Assembly: GCF_003339525.1 (NCBI RefSeq)
Contig: NZ_CP031124.1
Location: forward strand, 434,001 to 498,000
DNA: 64,000 nt
Direction of reading: 5' to 3'
Origin: Ephemeroptericola cinctiostellae
Lineage (GTDB): Bacteria > Pseudomonadota > Gammaproteobacteria > Burkholderiales > Burkholderiaceae
The position numbers and the translations under genes are program-made. Below, one piece after another: positions 37,198 through 45,150 of this stretch (its first letter is position 1; each line of letters starts with the position of its first letter). The notes under the pieces were generated by a model. That model did not search any database. It had not been told where the DNA came from and saw only the letters and a list, made by a program, of their open reading frames with translations.

Positions 37198-38337
37198 TTA
37201 ATGTGCGTATAAATTGAGTAATTCTCGGGTGTAAATGGCGATGTTGTCAGGATTATTCACATCCAATGTGTACAGCATTTTCTTTGCATCGCGCTTGTAA
37301 TCATCGAGGCGCAAGTCATGGGTTGCATAAGCCTCCAAAAGGGCTTTGCCGCCTGCTTGGGTGTCGAACTCTGGGTAGTAATAACCATAATCTTTGATGA
37401 AGGTTGAGTTGTGAATCAGCGGGTAGCCGCCATACAGCGCTTCATAATAGAGGTAGTTTTGACCATTTTCCCAGTGGTGTGAGAAGATGCAGTCGCCAAA
37501 GTGAGCCATGTATTCATACACGGCAAAGCGACCTTCAAAGCTGCACAAACCATGATTGACCATGTTCAAACGACGCGCCATGCCGATGAACTTGCCATTG
37601 TCTTTCATGTGCAAGGTGTTGAGCAAACGCACGTGTTCTAAAAACTCGGGTTTTTCTCGGTAAGCTTCTTCAATACTCAGCATGGGGATGTATGAGGTTT
37701 TAACCATGCACACATTGGGCTCAAAGGCGCATACGCGCCAGCGCGGTTTGCCCGGCTCGTAGCCATAATGCTTATCCGCAGGCAGTGTGGCGATGCCTTT
37801 TTCAAAGAACAAGGGGGTCCATAAATGCGGCATAAACTTCACTGGCGCACGGGTGGTCAAGCCGAAATAATCTTTGCAACTGACCTCATACTCGGGAATC
37901 GTCCATACGGCATCGTACGGTTTGTCGTTACACAATGCGGCCGGTGGTTTGTCAAACATGGCGCGTTCAATGTCAATCACATAATCGTTGCCGACACGCA
38001 TCCATGCATATTTTCCGCCTTTTTCCTTGAATGCACGCACCCAGTTGTCATCCAGCATCGCGCTCATTTCAATGATCACATCAAGCAGTTCCATCGATTG
38101 ATCTAAACTGATGATGGGTAAACCAAGGTCATCCAACATCATGGCATCATTTGGGCGGATGCCTGCGGGGTTGACCAAATAGGCTTGTTCCACTTCAGGT
38201 GACAAATTTAAAATTTGAACCAAAAAAGCACAATTTTGAAAAATGCCGTTTTCCCAAACCGATTGGAATCCATCGCGCACATGAATGGTGACACCGACCC
38301 GGAGTTTACGTTGAGATTTTTTTGAGGTTGAACTCAT
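37198..38337 (-). CDS. DUF2827 family protein, copy B
   Basis: A 379-residue protein from the ATG at 38337, which overlaps the stop codon of copy A as ATGA and has AGGAG upstream; a longer frame to 38472 lies inside copy A. Family landmarks: RVGVTIHVRDGFQSVWENGI, LDVIIEMSAML, PHLWTPLFFEKGI, FEPNVCMVKTSYIPML and SHHWENGQNYLYYEALYGGY followed by PLIHNS. Probably a GT-B-fold glycosyltransferase by inference. The ATGA overlap indicates coupled translation with copy A and therefore a common complex or pathway. Confidence 0.85.
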   Translation of the reverse strand: MSSTSKKSQRKLRVGVTIHVRDGFQSVWENGIFQNCAFLVQILNLSPEVEQAYLVNPAGIRPNDAMMLDDLGLPIISLDQSMELLDVIIEMSAMLDDNWVRAFKEKGGKYAWMRVGNDYVIDIERAMFDKPPAALCNDKPYDAVWTIPEYEVSCKDYFGLTTRAPVKFMPHLWTPLFFEKGIATLPADKHYGYEPGKPRWRVCAFEPNVCMVKTSYIPMLSIEEAYREKPEFLEHVRLLNTLHMKDNGKFIGMARRLNMVNHGLCSFEGRFAVYEYMAHFGDCIFSHHWENGQNYLYYEALYGGYPLIHNSTFIKDYGYYYPEFDTQAGGKALLEAYATHDLRLDDYKRDAKKMLYTLDVNNPDNIAIYTRELLNLYAH

Positions 38338-39485
38338 GCGCTCGCTCCTGTTAAATGTTTGACCCTGTGCATAAATGCTTCGACATTGTTGTCGTCTGTA
38401 GGCAACAATGTTGTTAAGAAGGCATTGGAGCGGCTGCGGTAGTCGCCCCAAAAGGCGGCGTCTTGCTGCCATGCATTGACCAACTGTTCACCGCCAATGC
38501 GGGCATCAAATTCTGGATAATAGAAGCCAAGCTTGTCCTTGTGCAGGAAAGGTGAGTTGTGCACCAACGGGAAACCGCCATACAGGGCATCGTAATACAG
38601 GTAGTTTTGCGCATTTTCCCATTGGTGAGACACCACCACGTCAATCTGATGGTTGATCATGCCATCCACAAACCCCATGCGGGGCTCGTAGCTGGCTTTG
38701 TTGTCACGGGTCAGATCCAAGTGCAGGGCAAAACGGTTGAAGGTTTGATGTTCTTTCATGTGATATGAGTTCATCACCATCATCAAAGCCAATGATTGTT
38801 TGTTCAGTCGATATGCGGCCTCACATGCCAGCATGGCGATGACGCAATTTTTTGCCACAGAAATGTTGGGCTCAAAAATGGCTGCACGCCATGCGCGTGG
38901 GTTTTTGAGGTCATCGTGCGGTTTGAAACCAAACGTCTGGCCTTGATCGGCGAATGTTTTGATGCGTTTATCTAAAAACATGGGCGACCAAATGTGTGGC
39001 ATAGGCAACACGGGGGCACGCGTGATGGTGCGCAACATGGGGGCGCAGCTTTTCATGTATTGCGGCAAAGTCCAAACCTCATCCCATGGCGTGTCATTGA
39101 ACATTTGCCCTGAGGGGCGATCAAAAATGACGGCTTCGGCGTTGCCACAGTAAGCATGGCCAACCAAAAAACTCACCAATTTGACACCCAGAGCGTGTAC
39201 GCGTTGCAACCACTCAGCGGGCAACTGAGCGCCCATTTCGATGACGATGTCCAAATCGTGTGTGACATCTTGCGGACGCACCAGTTGCGCGTCAATGTTG
39301 TCAAACTCCAAGCCTGTGGCGAGGACGTCCTGATCGCCGCCATTGAGTAAATACACTTTGCCCACATCAGGGCTTTGGCGGAACAATTGAACCAAGAAAG
39401 CCAAGTTCATGTTCAGTCCATTGCCCCAGATGCTCACATCTTTGACTGCAAAAATGGATATACCAATATTAAGTTTTTTCGTCAT
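38334..39485 (-). CDS. DUF2827 family protein, copy A (first gene of the operon)
   Basis: A 383-residue protein, the most typical family member here: NIGISIFAVKDVSIWGNGLN, QLVRPQDVTHDLDIVIEMGA, the stretch around DEVWTLPQYMKSCAPMLRTI, PHIWSPMFLDKRI, FEPNISVAKNCVIAMLACEA and SHQWENAQNYLYYDALYGGF. DUF2827 has no assigned function known to me; the C-terminal motif (E-N-x-x-N-Y-x-Y-Y-x-A-L-Y-G-G) suggests a GT-B-like donor site. It opens the ten-gene operon, behind a possible promoter with an inverted repeat at 39581-39595. The ATG has no clear ribosome-binding site. Confidence 0.86.
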   Translation of the reverse strand: MTKKLNIGISIFAVKDVSIWGNGLNMNLAFLVQLFRQSPDVGKVYLLNGGDQDVLATGLEFDNIDAQLVRPQDVTHDLDIVIEMGAQLPAEWLQRVHALGVKLVSFLVGHAYCGNAEAVIFDRPSGQMFNDTPWDEVWTLPQYMKSCAPMLRTITRAPVLPMPHIWSPMFLDKRIKTFADQGQTFGFKPHDDLKNPRAWRAAIFEPNISVAKNCVIAMLACEAAYRLNKQSLALMMVMNSYHMKEHQTFNRFALHLDLTRDNKASYEPRMGFVDGMINHQIDVVVSHQWENAQNYLYYDALYGGFPLVHNSPFLHKDKLGFYYPEFDARIGGEQLVNAWQQDAAFWGDYRSRSNAFLTTLLPTDDNNVEAFMHRVKHLTGASA

Positions 39486-39564
39486 TTTAGGTTACGCACA
39501 ATTAAGGTGTCTATGGTTTATGTCTTTATGCCGGAGTGCATCTGTACTTATAACAATTGAGTAC

Positions 39565-39595
39565 ATTATTTTAACATGAGGTTGACATTGTCAAC
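39565..39595 (-). promoter_or_regulatory. Possible promoter and operator of the glycosyltransferase operon
   Basis: On the minus strand TTGACA (39594-39589) is followed by TAAAAT/AATAAT 15 to 18 bases on. The -35 lies inside a perfect inverted repeat GTTGACA-T-TGTCAAC (39581-39595), which could be a repressor site. The leader would be about 75 bases. Confidence 0.4.
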
Positions 39596-39701
39596 GTAGT
39601 TCTCGGCAAAAAAATCGAATTTGCTGGAGATGATTCAAGTTTTGACAAAAAAACCAGTAAAGTCGTTGTATTTTTGTGGGGGGCAAATTTTGAGGGGATA
39701 A

Positions 39702-39727
39702 AAAAGACGTCGCTTGCGACGTCTTTT
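39702..39727 (-). terminator. Terminator after mltB
   Basis: Stem AAAAGACGTCGC / GCGACGTCTTTT with a T-run in the minus-strand direction, 13 bases after the mltB stop. It isolates mltB-aceK from the downstream glycosyltransferase operon. Confidence 0.8.
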
Positions 39728-39739
39728 GGGTAAAGGTGT

Positions 39740-40816
39740 TTATTTGAGTCGCGCTTTGGCCACGGCAGAACCCAAGTCGTATACAGACATCGCATACATG
39801 TAACTTTTGTTATAGCGGGTAATTGCATAAAAATTGCGTGAGCCGAGTACGTATGAGGTGGCTTTATCGCCATTGGGTAGGTCAATCAATGACAGTTTGA
39901 TGTCTGAACGGATATTTTCGGGAGAGCTGACGCCAAAATCTTTGATTTGCCGATAGGTTAAACTGGGCTCAACGGGCTTTGCAAGCAGCTCTTTGATTTT
40001 GGGTTCATCATTGTCAAATTTAACCGCATACACCACGTCTTGATTGGGCACCCAACCACCTTTTTGCTTCAGGAAGTTAGCGACAGAGCCGATGGCATCG
40101 GCGGTGCTGTTGCGCAAGTCCACTTTACCGTCGCCATCAAAATCCACACCATAGTCACGCCATGAGTCGGGCATGAATTGTGGGATGCCAATCGCCCCCG
40201 CGTAAGAGCCTGCCACAGAGCGCAAGGGCATCTTGTTCGTTTTGGTTAAAACGATGTATTCTTCAAGGAATTTTTTGTATTCATCGCCGCGACGTGGGTA
40301 GTCAAATGCAACCGTGGTCAGTACGTCGAACACATTGGTGTCGCCCATGTATTGACCGTAAATGGTTTCAACACCGATGATGCCGACCAAAATGTGTTCG
40401 GGAACGCCATACTGTTGAGCGGCACGCGCCAAGATGCTGGCATTTTTGTTCCAAAAATTCACGCCGGCTTTGATGCGCACGGGTTCAATGTAACGCTTGC
40501 GATAGGCTTCCCAATTTTTCTTGAAGTTTGGATTCGGCTTGTCACGCTCAAGCTGGTTCAGAACCGTGTCCATTTTTTCGGCGTTGGCAAATGATTTGAG
40601 CAGTTCGTCTTGAGAATAGCCATACTTCTCATTCATCATTTTGACAAAGGCCTTGACGTCGCTGCGAACCGCGTAGTTGTTCACGCCTTTTAATTCAGAT
40701 GCGGCGGCAGCGGTAGCGGTTTTGTTGCTGCCATTGTTGTTTTGAGCTGTGGCGCAACCTGAGAACGCTGTTGTCATCAGTAAAGCCAAGGCGGTTTTTT
40801 TTAAAGTCGAGTTCAT
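39740..40816 (-). CDS. mltB: Lytic murein transglycosylase B, lipoprotein
   Basis: A 358-residue outer-membrane lipoprotein: signal with lipobox FSGC (lipidated Cys about 21). The SLT_2 (GH103) domain shows YGVPEHILVGIIGVETIYG with the catalytic glutamate in GVETIYG, then FDYPRRGDEYKKFL, SYAGAIGIPQFMPDSWRDYG and VDLRNSTADAIGSVANFL. It cleaves peptidoglycan with formation of 1,6-anhydro ends. The ATG overlaps the aceK stop codon as ATGA, so it is translated from the aceK transcript. A terminator follows. Confidence 0.93.
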   Translation of the reverse strand: MNSTLKKTALALLMTTAFSGCATAQNNNGSNKTATAAAASELKGVNNYAVRSDVKAFVKMMNEKYGYSQDELLKSFANAEKMDTVLNQLERDKPNPNFKKNWEAYRKRYIEPVRIKAGVNFWNKNASILARAAQQYGVPEHILVGIIGVETIYGQYMGDTNVFDVLTTVAFDYPRRGDEYKKFLEEYIVLTKTNKMPLRSVAGSYAGAIGIPQFMPDSWRDYGVDFDGDGKVDLRNSTADAIGSVANFLKQKGGWVPNQDVVYAVKFDNDEPKIKELLAKPVEPSLTYRQIKDFGVSSPENIRSDIKLSLIDLPNGDKATSYVLGSRNFYAITRYNKSYMYAMSVYDLGSAVAKARLK

Positions 40817-42588
40817 GAAATGGTTTCCGTCGTAGTATGACCAGCCCCATAACCACGCTCAACGAAGCGCAAGTGGTGTGGATACGGGTAAAAATCCTCG
40901 ATGTGCCCCGCGCGGATGCGCTCTTGATGGCTTTGCCAGTACTTCCAATCGAGTAAGTCAGCATGATAACGCATAAAGACGGCTTTGATCTCTGGGTCGG
41001 TCAATAAAAATTTCTCAAACTCTTCTGGGAAAACATCGTATTTGTCCACGGAATACCACACCTCGCCGAGCATGTCATCATCGTCGTAGCGGGATTTGGG
41101 GATGGGGCGGAACTTACAATCGGTGAGGTATTCAATTTCGTCATAATCGTAGAACACCACACGTCCGCCACGGGTCACACCGAAGTTCTTAAACAGCATG
41201 TCGCCAGGGAAAATGTTGGCCGCAACCATGTCCTTGATGGCGTTGCCATATTCAATGACAGCGTTGTCTTTGCGCTGCTTGTCCTCGCGAATCGAGGCGT
41301 CGTGCAAGTACATGTTCAGCGGCATCATGCGGCGTTCGATGTACACGTGTTTGATGATGATGTTGTCGCCTTCATAGGCCAGCTCTGTGGGTGCAAGCTT
41401 GGCGATTTCATCGATCAAATCTTGGGTGAAACGTGCGCGTGGGAAAGCGACATTGGAAAACTCCAGTGTGTCGGCCATGCGACCGACACGGTCATGGCGT
41501 TTGACCAGCTGGTATTTTTTTTCAACCAGCTCTTTGTCCACCTCTTTGGGCGGCGAAATCACATCCTTGATGAGTTTGAACACATAAGGGTACGACGGTA
41601 AGGTGAACACCAACATGACCAAGCCCTTAATCCCTGGGGCGAGGATGAAGTCATCGGTGGAGTGTTTTTGATGGTGCTTGAAATCACGATAAAACAAGGC
41701 TTTACCGTGTTTTTGCAGCCCAATCATGCTGTACAGCTCCGCTTTTGGTTTTTGTGGCAAGACCGTTTGTAAAAATTGCACCAATGCACTTGGGACTTCG
41801 CAGTCAATCATAAAATAGGCACGGTTAAACGAGAACAATGAGCCCAAATGACGCCCGTCGAGCAAAATGGTGTCGGCGCATAATCCGCCTTCGGCATCGT
41901 GCAAAATAGGAATGGCAAAGGGGTACTCATAATGGCCATTGATGATTTTGCCCAGTAAATATCCACCTTTGTTGCGATAAAACAATGAGCGCACCGCTTG
42001 AATTTGCAAGTTCGGCTTGGCATCGAACATGTTTTCAGTGGCTTCGCTCAAGCGTTGAATGATCGCATCCACATCTCGCGCCAGATTTGTGAATGGGCGG
42101 CGCAGTCCCAAATCATTGAACATGGCCATCACTGCTGCCGGCCAGCCGTCGCGATTGGGGTAGTAGCTGTTGTAAGTGGCAGACTCGGAGTCGATGTATT
42201 CAGTTGAAATGACGGGGCGAACAAACAACATGTCATTGTTGAAATACTCACGATCCAGCACTTTGGTCGATACTGAATTGAAGAACGTTTCTGCACATTC
42301 GGGCTGATGGTGATCCATCAGCAGCTCGACATACTCGGTTTTAACCGATTGCCAAAAATCCTCACCTTCTTGTGAGACGTCGTGGGCTTGCTTGACCGAT
42401 TGGGCTGTTTCGCGCACTCGTTCATCGTAAAAAGCGATCCGTTCTGCGGACAAACGTTGAATTTGAGGCCAATCGGCCTCTTCAAAAGCTATTTTGGCGG
42501 CGCGAGCGCATTCGCGGAAGCGCGCGTAATGGCGATTAAAGCCATTGAGGATTTGTGAGGCGAGTGATTGAGCGTTGTGTTCTGGCAT
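40813..42588 (-). CDS. aceK: Isocitrate dehydrogenase kinase/phosphatase
   Basis: A 591-residue protein, close to E. coli AceK (578). Recognisable parts are the N-terminal regulatory half with PVISTEYIDSESATYNSYYP, and the kinase-like half with APGIKGLVMLVFTLPSYPYV, FKLIKDVISPPKEVDKE, MMPLNMYL, FPGDMLFKNFGVTRGGRVVF and YDYDEIEYLTDCKFR (nucleotide and metal site). The enzyme phosphorylates and dephosphorylates isocitrate dehydrogenase to divert isocitrate to the glyoxylate shunt. aceA and aceB are not in the window. Its end overlaps the mltB start by four bases, an odd pairing of central metabolism with cell-wall turnover. Confidence 0.96.
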   Translation of the reverse strand: MPEHNAQSLASQILNGFNRHYARFRECARAAKIAFEEADWPQIQRLSAERIAFYDERVRETAQSVKQAHDVSQEGEDFWQSVKTEYVELLMDHHQPECAETFFNSVSTKVLDREYFNNDMLFVRPVISTEYIDSESATYNSYYPNRDGWPAAVMAMFNDLGLRRPFTNLARDVDAIIQRLSEATENMFDAKPNLQIQAVRSLFYRNKGGYLLGKIINGHYEYPFAIPILHDAEGGLCADTILLDGRHLGSLFSFNRAYFMIDCEVPSALVQFLQTVLPQKPKAELYSMIGLQKHGKALFYRDFKHHQKHSTDDFILAPGIKGLVMLVFTLPSYPYVFKLIKDVISPPKEVDKELVEKKYQLVKRHDRVGRMADTLEFSNVAFPRARFTQDLIDEIAKLAPTELAYEGDNIIIKHVYIERRMMPLNMYLHDASIREDKQRKDNAVIEYGNAIKDMVAANIFPGDMLFKNFGVTRGGRVVFYDYDEIEYLTDCKFRPIPKSRYDDDDMLGEVWYSVDKYDVFPEEFEKFLLTDPEIKAVFMRYHADLLDWKYWQSHQERIRAGHIEDFYPYPHHLRFVERGYGAGHTTTETIS

Positions 42589-42736
42589 GGTGTTGACCCG
42601 ATTTGGGTGTAAAAAAGTGCGAAGTACAGCCAGCTTCGCCCGATGGTGGTGCGGTGCAAGTGATGCAATGATGCGGTTTTTGCTGAGGAAGAGCGGGCTC
42701 TTTCGGTGTTTCTTTTGGATGCAAAGAATTAAAACA

Positions 42737-43501
42737 TCACTCGCCTACGCGTGGCTTACGTTCGCGCCCTGAAAAGATTTTGTCGTACAGGCCATTGGGC
42801 AAGATGCGCAACAGTTTGGCGACCACACCCATTTGCCACGGAATGACGGTGTATGATTTTTGTTTGTCAATCGCTGCCAGCGCGCGTGAAGCGAAATCGG
42901 AGGCTTGCATCAAAAACGGCATCGTGTACGGGTTTTCGCGCGTCATGGGGGTGTCGATGTAACCCGGTAAAATGGTGGTGACTTTAACCCCAGAGCCATA
43001 CAGCTCAACGCGCAAGCTTTCGCAGTATTGCACCACCGCCGCTTTAGACGCGCAGTATGCACCTGCGCCAGGTAAGCCACGAATCGCAGCCACGCTGGCG
43101 ATGCCCACCAAAGTCCCTTTGCCTGCTGCTTTCATGGGGGAAATGAACGGATGAAAAGTACTGGTGAGGGCGAACACATTGGTTTGAATGACGCGGCGAA
43201 TTTGTTCTAAGTCTTCGAAATGTTCCGATAACGTGCCCACCGAAATCCCCGCTGCTGCGACCACCACATCAGGCACACCGTGTTTGTCCATGAAGTCGCG
43301 TGCCGCCGCATGCAAAGCTGTTTCGTCACATACATCCAGCGCATACACCTCATGTTTGCCCACCAAGCCCGCCCGGACGCGTTCAAGCGCATCGGCACGG
43401 CGACCAATCAGCGCCAAAGTGGCACCGTTTTGTGCAAATTGCTGTGCCATGGCCAAGCCCAAACCACTGGATGCGCCTGTGATGAATACTTTTTGTCCCA
43501 T
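42737..43501 (-). CDS. Short-chain dehydrogenase/reductase
   Basis: A 254-residue SDR from the ATG at 43501 (AAAGGA ten bases upstream). NAD(P)-binding TGASSGLGLAMAQQF is at the N-terminus, followed by AAAGISVG, the catalytic serine in VGIASVAAIRG and YCASKAAVVQYCESL with the Tyr-x-x-x-Lys pair. TTILPGYIDTPMT follows as in classical SDRs. The C-terminus (KLLRILPNGLYDKIFSGRER) looks amphipathic and positively charged, suggesting membrane association as in DltE/YdfG-like relatives. Substrate unknown. It lies 148 bases upstream of aceK on the same strand. Confidence 0.88.
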   Translation of the reverse strand: MGQKVFITGASSGLGLAMAQQFAQNGATLALIGRRADALERVRAGLVGKHEVYALDVCDETALHAAARDFMDKHGVPDVVVAAAGISVGTLSEHFEDLEQIRRVIQTNVFALTSTFHPFISPMKAAGKGTLVGIASVAAIRGLPGAGAYCASKAAVVQYCESLRVELYGSGVKVTTILPGYIDTPMTRENPYTMPFLMQASDFASRALAAIDKQKSYTVIPWQMGVVAKLLRILPNGLYDKIFSGRERKPRVGE

Positions 43502-43576
43502 GTTGTTGTGTGTCCTTTGAGTGGTGTGGTGAGCGATGAAGTCGAAGTGCCTCACGTGATGTGTCACAAAATACAA

Positions 43577-43603
43577 TAAAAAAGCGTGCATTGCACGCTT
43601 TTT
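43577..43603 (-). terminator. Terminator after the DsbA-like lipoprotein gene
   Basis: Stem AAAAAAGCGTGCA / TGCACGCTTTTTT, T-run on the minus strand, 33 bases after the stop at 43636. Confidence 0.75.
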
Positions 43604-43635
43604 TATAAGGTTTGGTTAAGTCGATCAACCCAAGC

Positions 43636-44385
43636 TTATTTCTTCACACTGCGTTCTTGCTCAATCAGCTTATTCACCACTTTTAAAGTCGCGGGTGTCT
43701 CACCTGTCATGGCGGTGCCTGCAATGTATTTGCCATCGACAACAAAGCTGGGTACGCCGTCTAAGCCGTAGGCTTTGAATAGGCTGTTGGCTTTAGTGAC
43801 TTCGGTGTTGACGCCAAATGAGTTGTAGGCGGTGTCCCATGCGGCTTTGTCGATGCCATTTTTAACCATGAATTCACTGATTAAATCGGGTTTTGCCAAG
43901 CCCAAGCCTTCTTCATGTAAGGCGTGGAACACTTTGCCGTCCATCTCATCATTTTTCTTTAAACTGGCGAGTGCGTAAAAAATCTTTTGGTGCTCGTCCA
44001 TTGGTTTGCCCCAAAACGCGGGGATGCGGATGAAGTTCACATCATTGCCAAGGGTTTTTTTCCATGCCTGAACAATCGGTTCGATGGCGTTGCAGTGTGG
44101 GCAGCCATACCAGAAAAACTCAAGGACTTCGATTTTTCCAGCCACTTGCACGGGCTGGGGGGCGGCCACTTTTTTGTAGTTTTGACCTTCGGTCAAGGTC
44201 ACCCCATCAGTTTTGAAATCTGCTGCACTGTAAGTCGTGGGTGTGGCGGCGGGGGCTGAGGGTTGTGCGGCGGCGGGCGCGCTGGGCGTGGCGGCGGGTT
44301 TTGTTTCGGTTTTACCGCATGCGGTGAGCACCAGACTTGCGGCGAGTGATGACAGCCAGATGGCTTTTTTAAAATGAGAGATCAT
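43636..44385 (-). CDS. DsbA-like thiol oxidoreductase, lipoprotein form
   Basis: A 249-residue protein from the ATG at 44385. Its signal has the lipobox LTAC, then an Ala/Pro/Thr-rich linker of about 45 residues, then a thioredoxin-fold DsbA domain. The active site is FFWYGCPHC, and the cis-proline loop is GVPSFVVDGKYI. A lipidated DsbA would be fixed to a membrane and introduce disulfides in exported proteins. It is the downstream paralogue of the soluble-type DsbA at 44461-45099, separated by 75 bases. Lipid-anchored DsbA proteins are known from Neisseria; here it coexists with a plain periplasmic copy. Confidence 0.9.
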   Translation of the reverse strand: MISHFKKAIWLSSLAASLVLTACGKTETKPAATPSAPAAAQPSAPAATPTTYSAADFKTDGVTLTEGQNYKKVAAPQPVQVAGKIEVLEFFWYGCPHCNAIEPIVQAWKKTLGNDVNFIRIPAFWGKPMDEHQKIFYALASLKKNDEMDGKVFHALHEEGLGLAKPDLISEFMVKNGIDKAAWDTAYNSFGVNTEVTKANSLFKAYGLDGVPSFVVDGKYIAGTAMTGETPATLKVVNKLIEQERSVKK

Positions 44386-44460
44386 GCTGAGGGTTCCAAG
44401 TTCGTAACGGGAAAAAAGTAACGGGGGGATGGTTTCCACCACAGGGGTTTACTGCTGTGT

Positions 44461-45099
44461 TTATTTCGGTGCGGCCAAGGCTTTTAACTCTTGCTGCACG
44501 AGTTCGTCTGCGCGAACCAAAACATTGGGGACAAAGTTGATGACGTATTTGCCATTGATGACCATGGCGGGTACGCCTGATAATTCGAAACGTTGAAACG
44601 CCGCTTGAGCACCGTCGACTTGTTGGGTGACTTGCGCGCTGTTGAAGGCGGTGCGCCATTGGCTGCGATTGATTTTTTGGCCGACTGCCCACTTTTCAAT
44701 TTGAGCGGGTGTGTTTAAGAATTGGTGTTGTTCGTGAATGGCCTTAAAGACCGCTGGGTGCAAATCCAAACGATTGAGCTTGGCCAATGTAAAATAAAGG
44801 CGTTGCTGCACTGTCATGCTGTCATTCCAGCTGGCGGGTAGGCGAATAAAGGCGACGTTGTCTGGCAATTGCTGCACCCAATCTTCGAGCTGGGGTTCAA
44901 AGCGGGCGCAATGTGGGCAGCCGTACCAGAAAAATTCAACCGCTTCAACTTGTCCTGTGGATTGGACGCGACCCGGCGTGACGACTTGATCCACTTCTTG
45001 GCCGTTGGCAAAGTAGTCGGCGGCGTGTGCTGGCGTTCCCACGCCAATCAGTGCAAGGGCTGCGAATGCTGCAAATAGGCGGTGTTTTAAAAAAGTCAT
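44461..45099 (-). CDS. dsbA: Thiol:disulfide interchange protein DsbA, periplasmic
   Basis: A 212-residue protein with a cleavable signal (AHA before ADYF). Then come the DsbA fold with VEFFWYGCPHCARFEPQ (CPHC, as in E. coli DsbA), the helical insert, and the cis-Pro loop LSGVPAMVINGKYV. It oxidises cysteine pairs in the periplasm. The argS / FtsN-like / dsbA order is the usual one in Burkholderiales. The neighbouring lipoprotein copy and the Cys-rich lipoprotein in the atp operon are possible local clients or partners, by inference only. Confidence 0.93.
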   Translation of the reverse strand: MTFLKHRLFAAFAALALIGVGTPAHAADYFANGQEVDQVVTPGRVQSTGQVEAVEFFWYGCPHCARFEPQLEDWVQQLPDNVAFIRLPASWNDSMTVQQRLYFTLAKLNRLDLHPAVFKAIHEQHQFLNTPAQIEKWAVGQKINRSQWRTAFNSAQVTQQVDGAQAAFQRFELSGVPAMVINGKYVINFVPNVLVRADELVQQELKALAAPK

Positions 45100-45150
45100 G
45101 TTCAGTGTGATGAAAGTGATTAAAAATGCAAAAAATTGCGATGCCTAAGG

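Noticed and set aside
37198..38472. 424-residue version of DUF2827 copy B
   Set aside because: The extra N-terminus is copy A read in another frame; the ATGA-coupled start at 38337 with AGGAG upstream is better.
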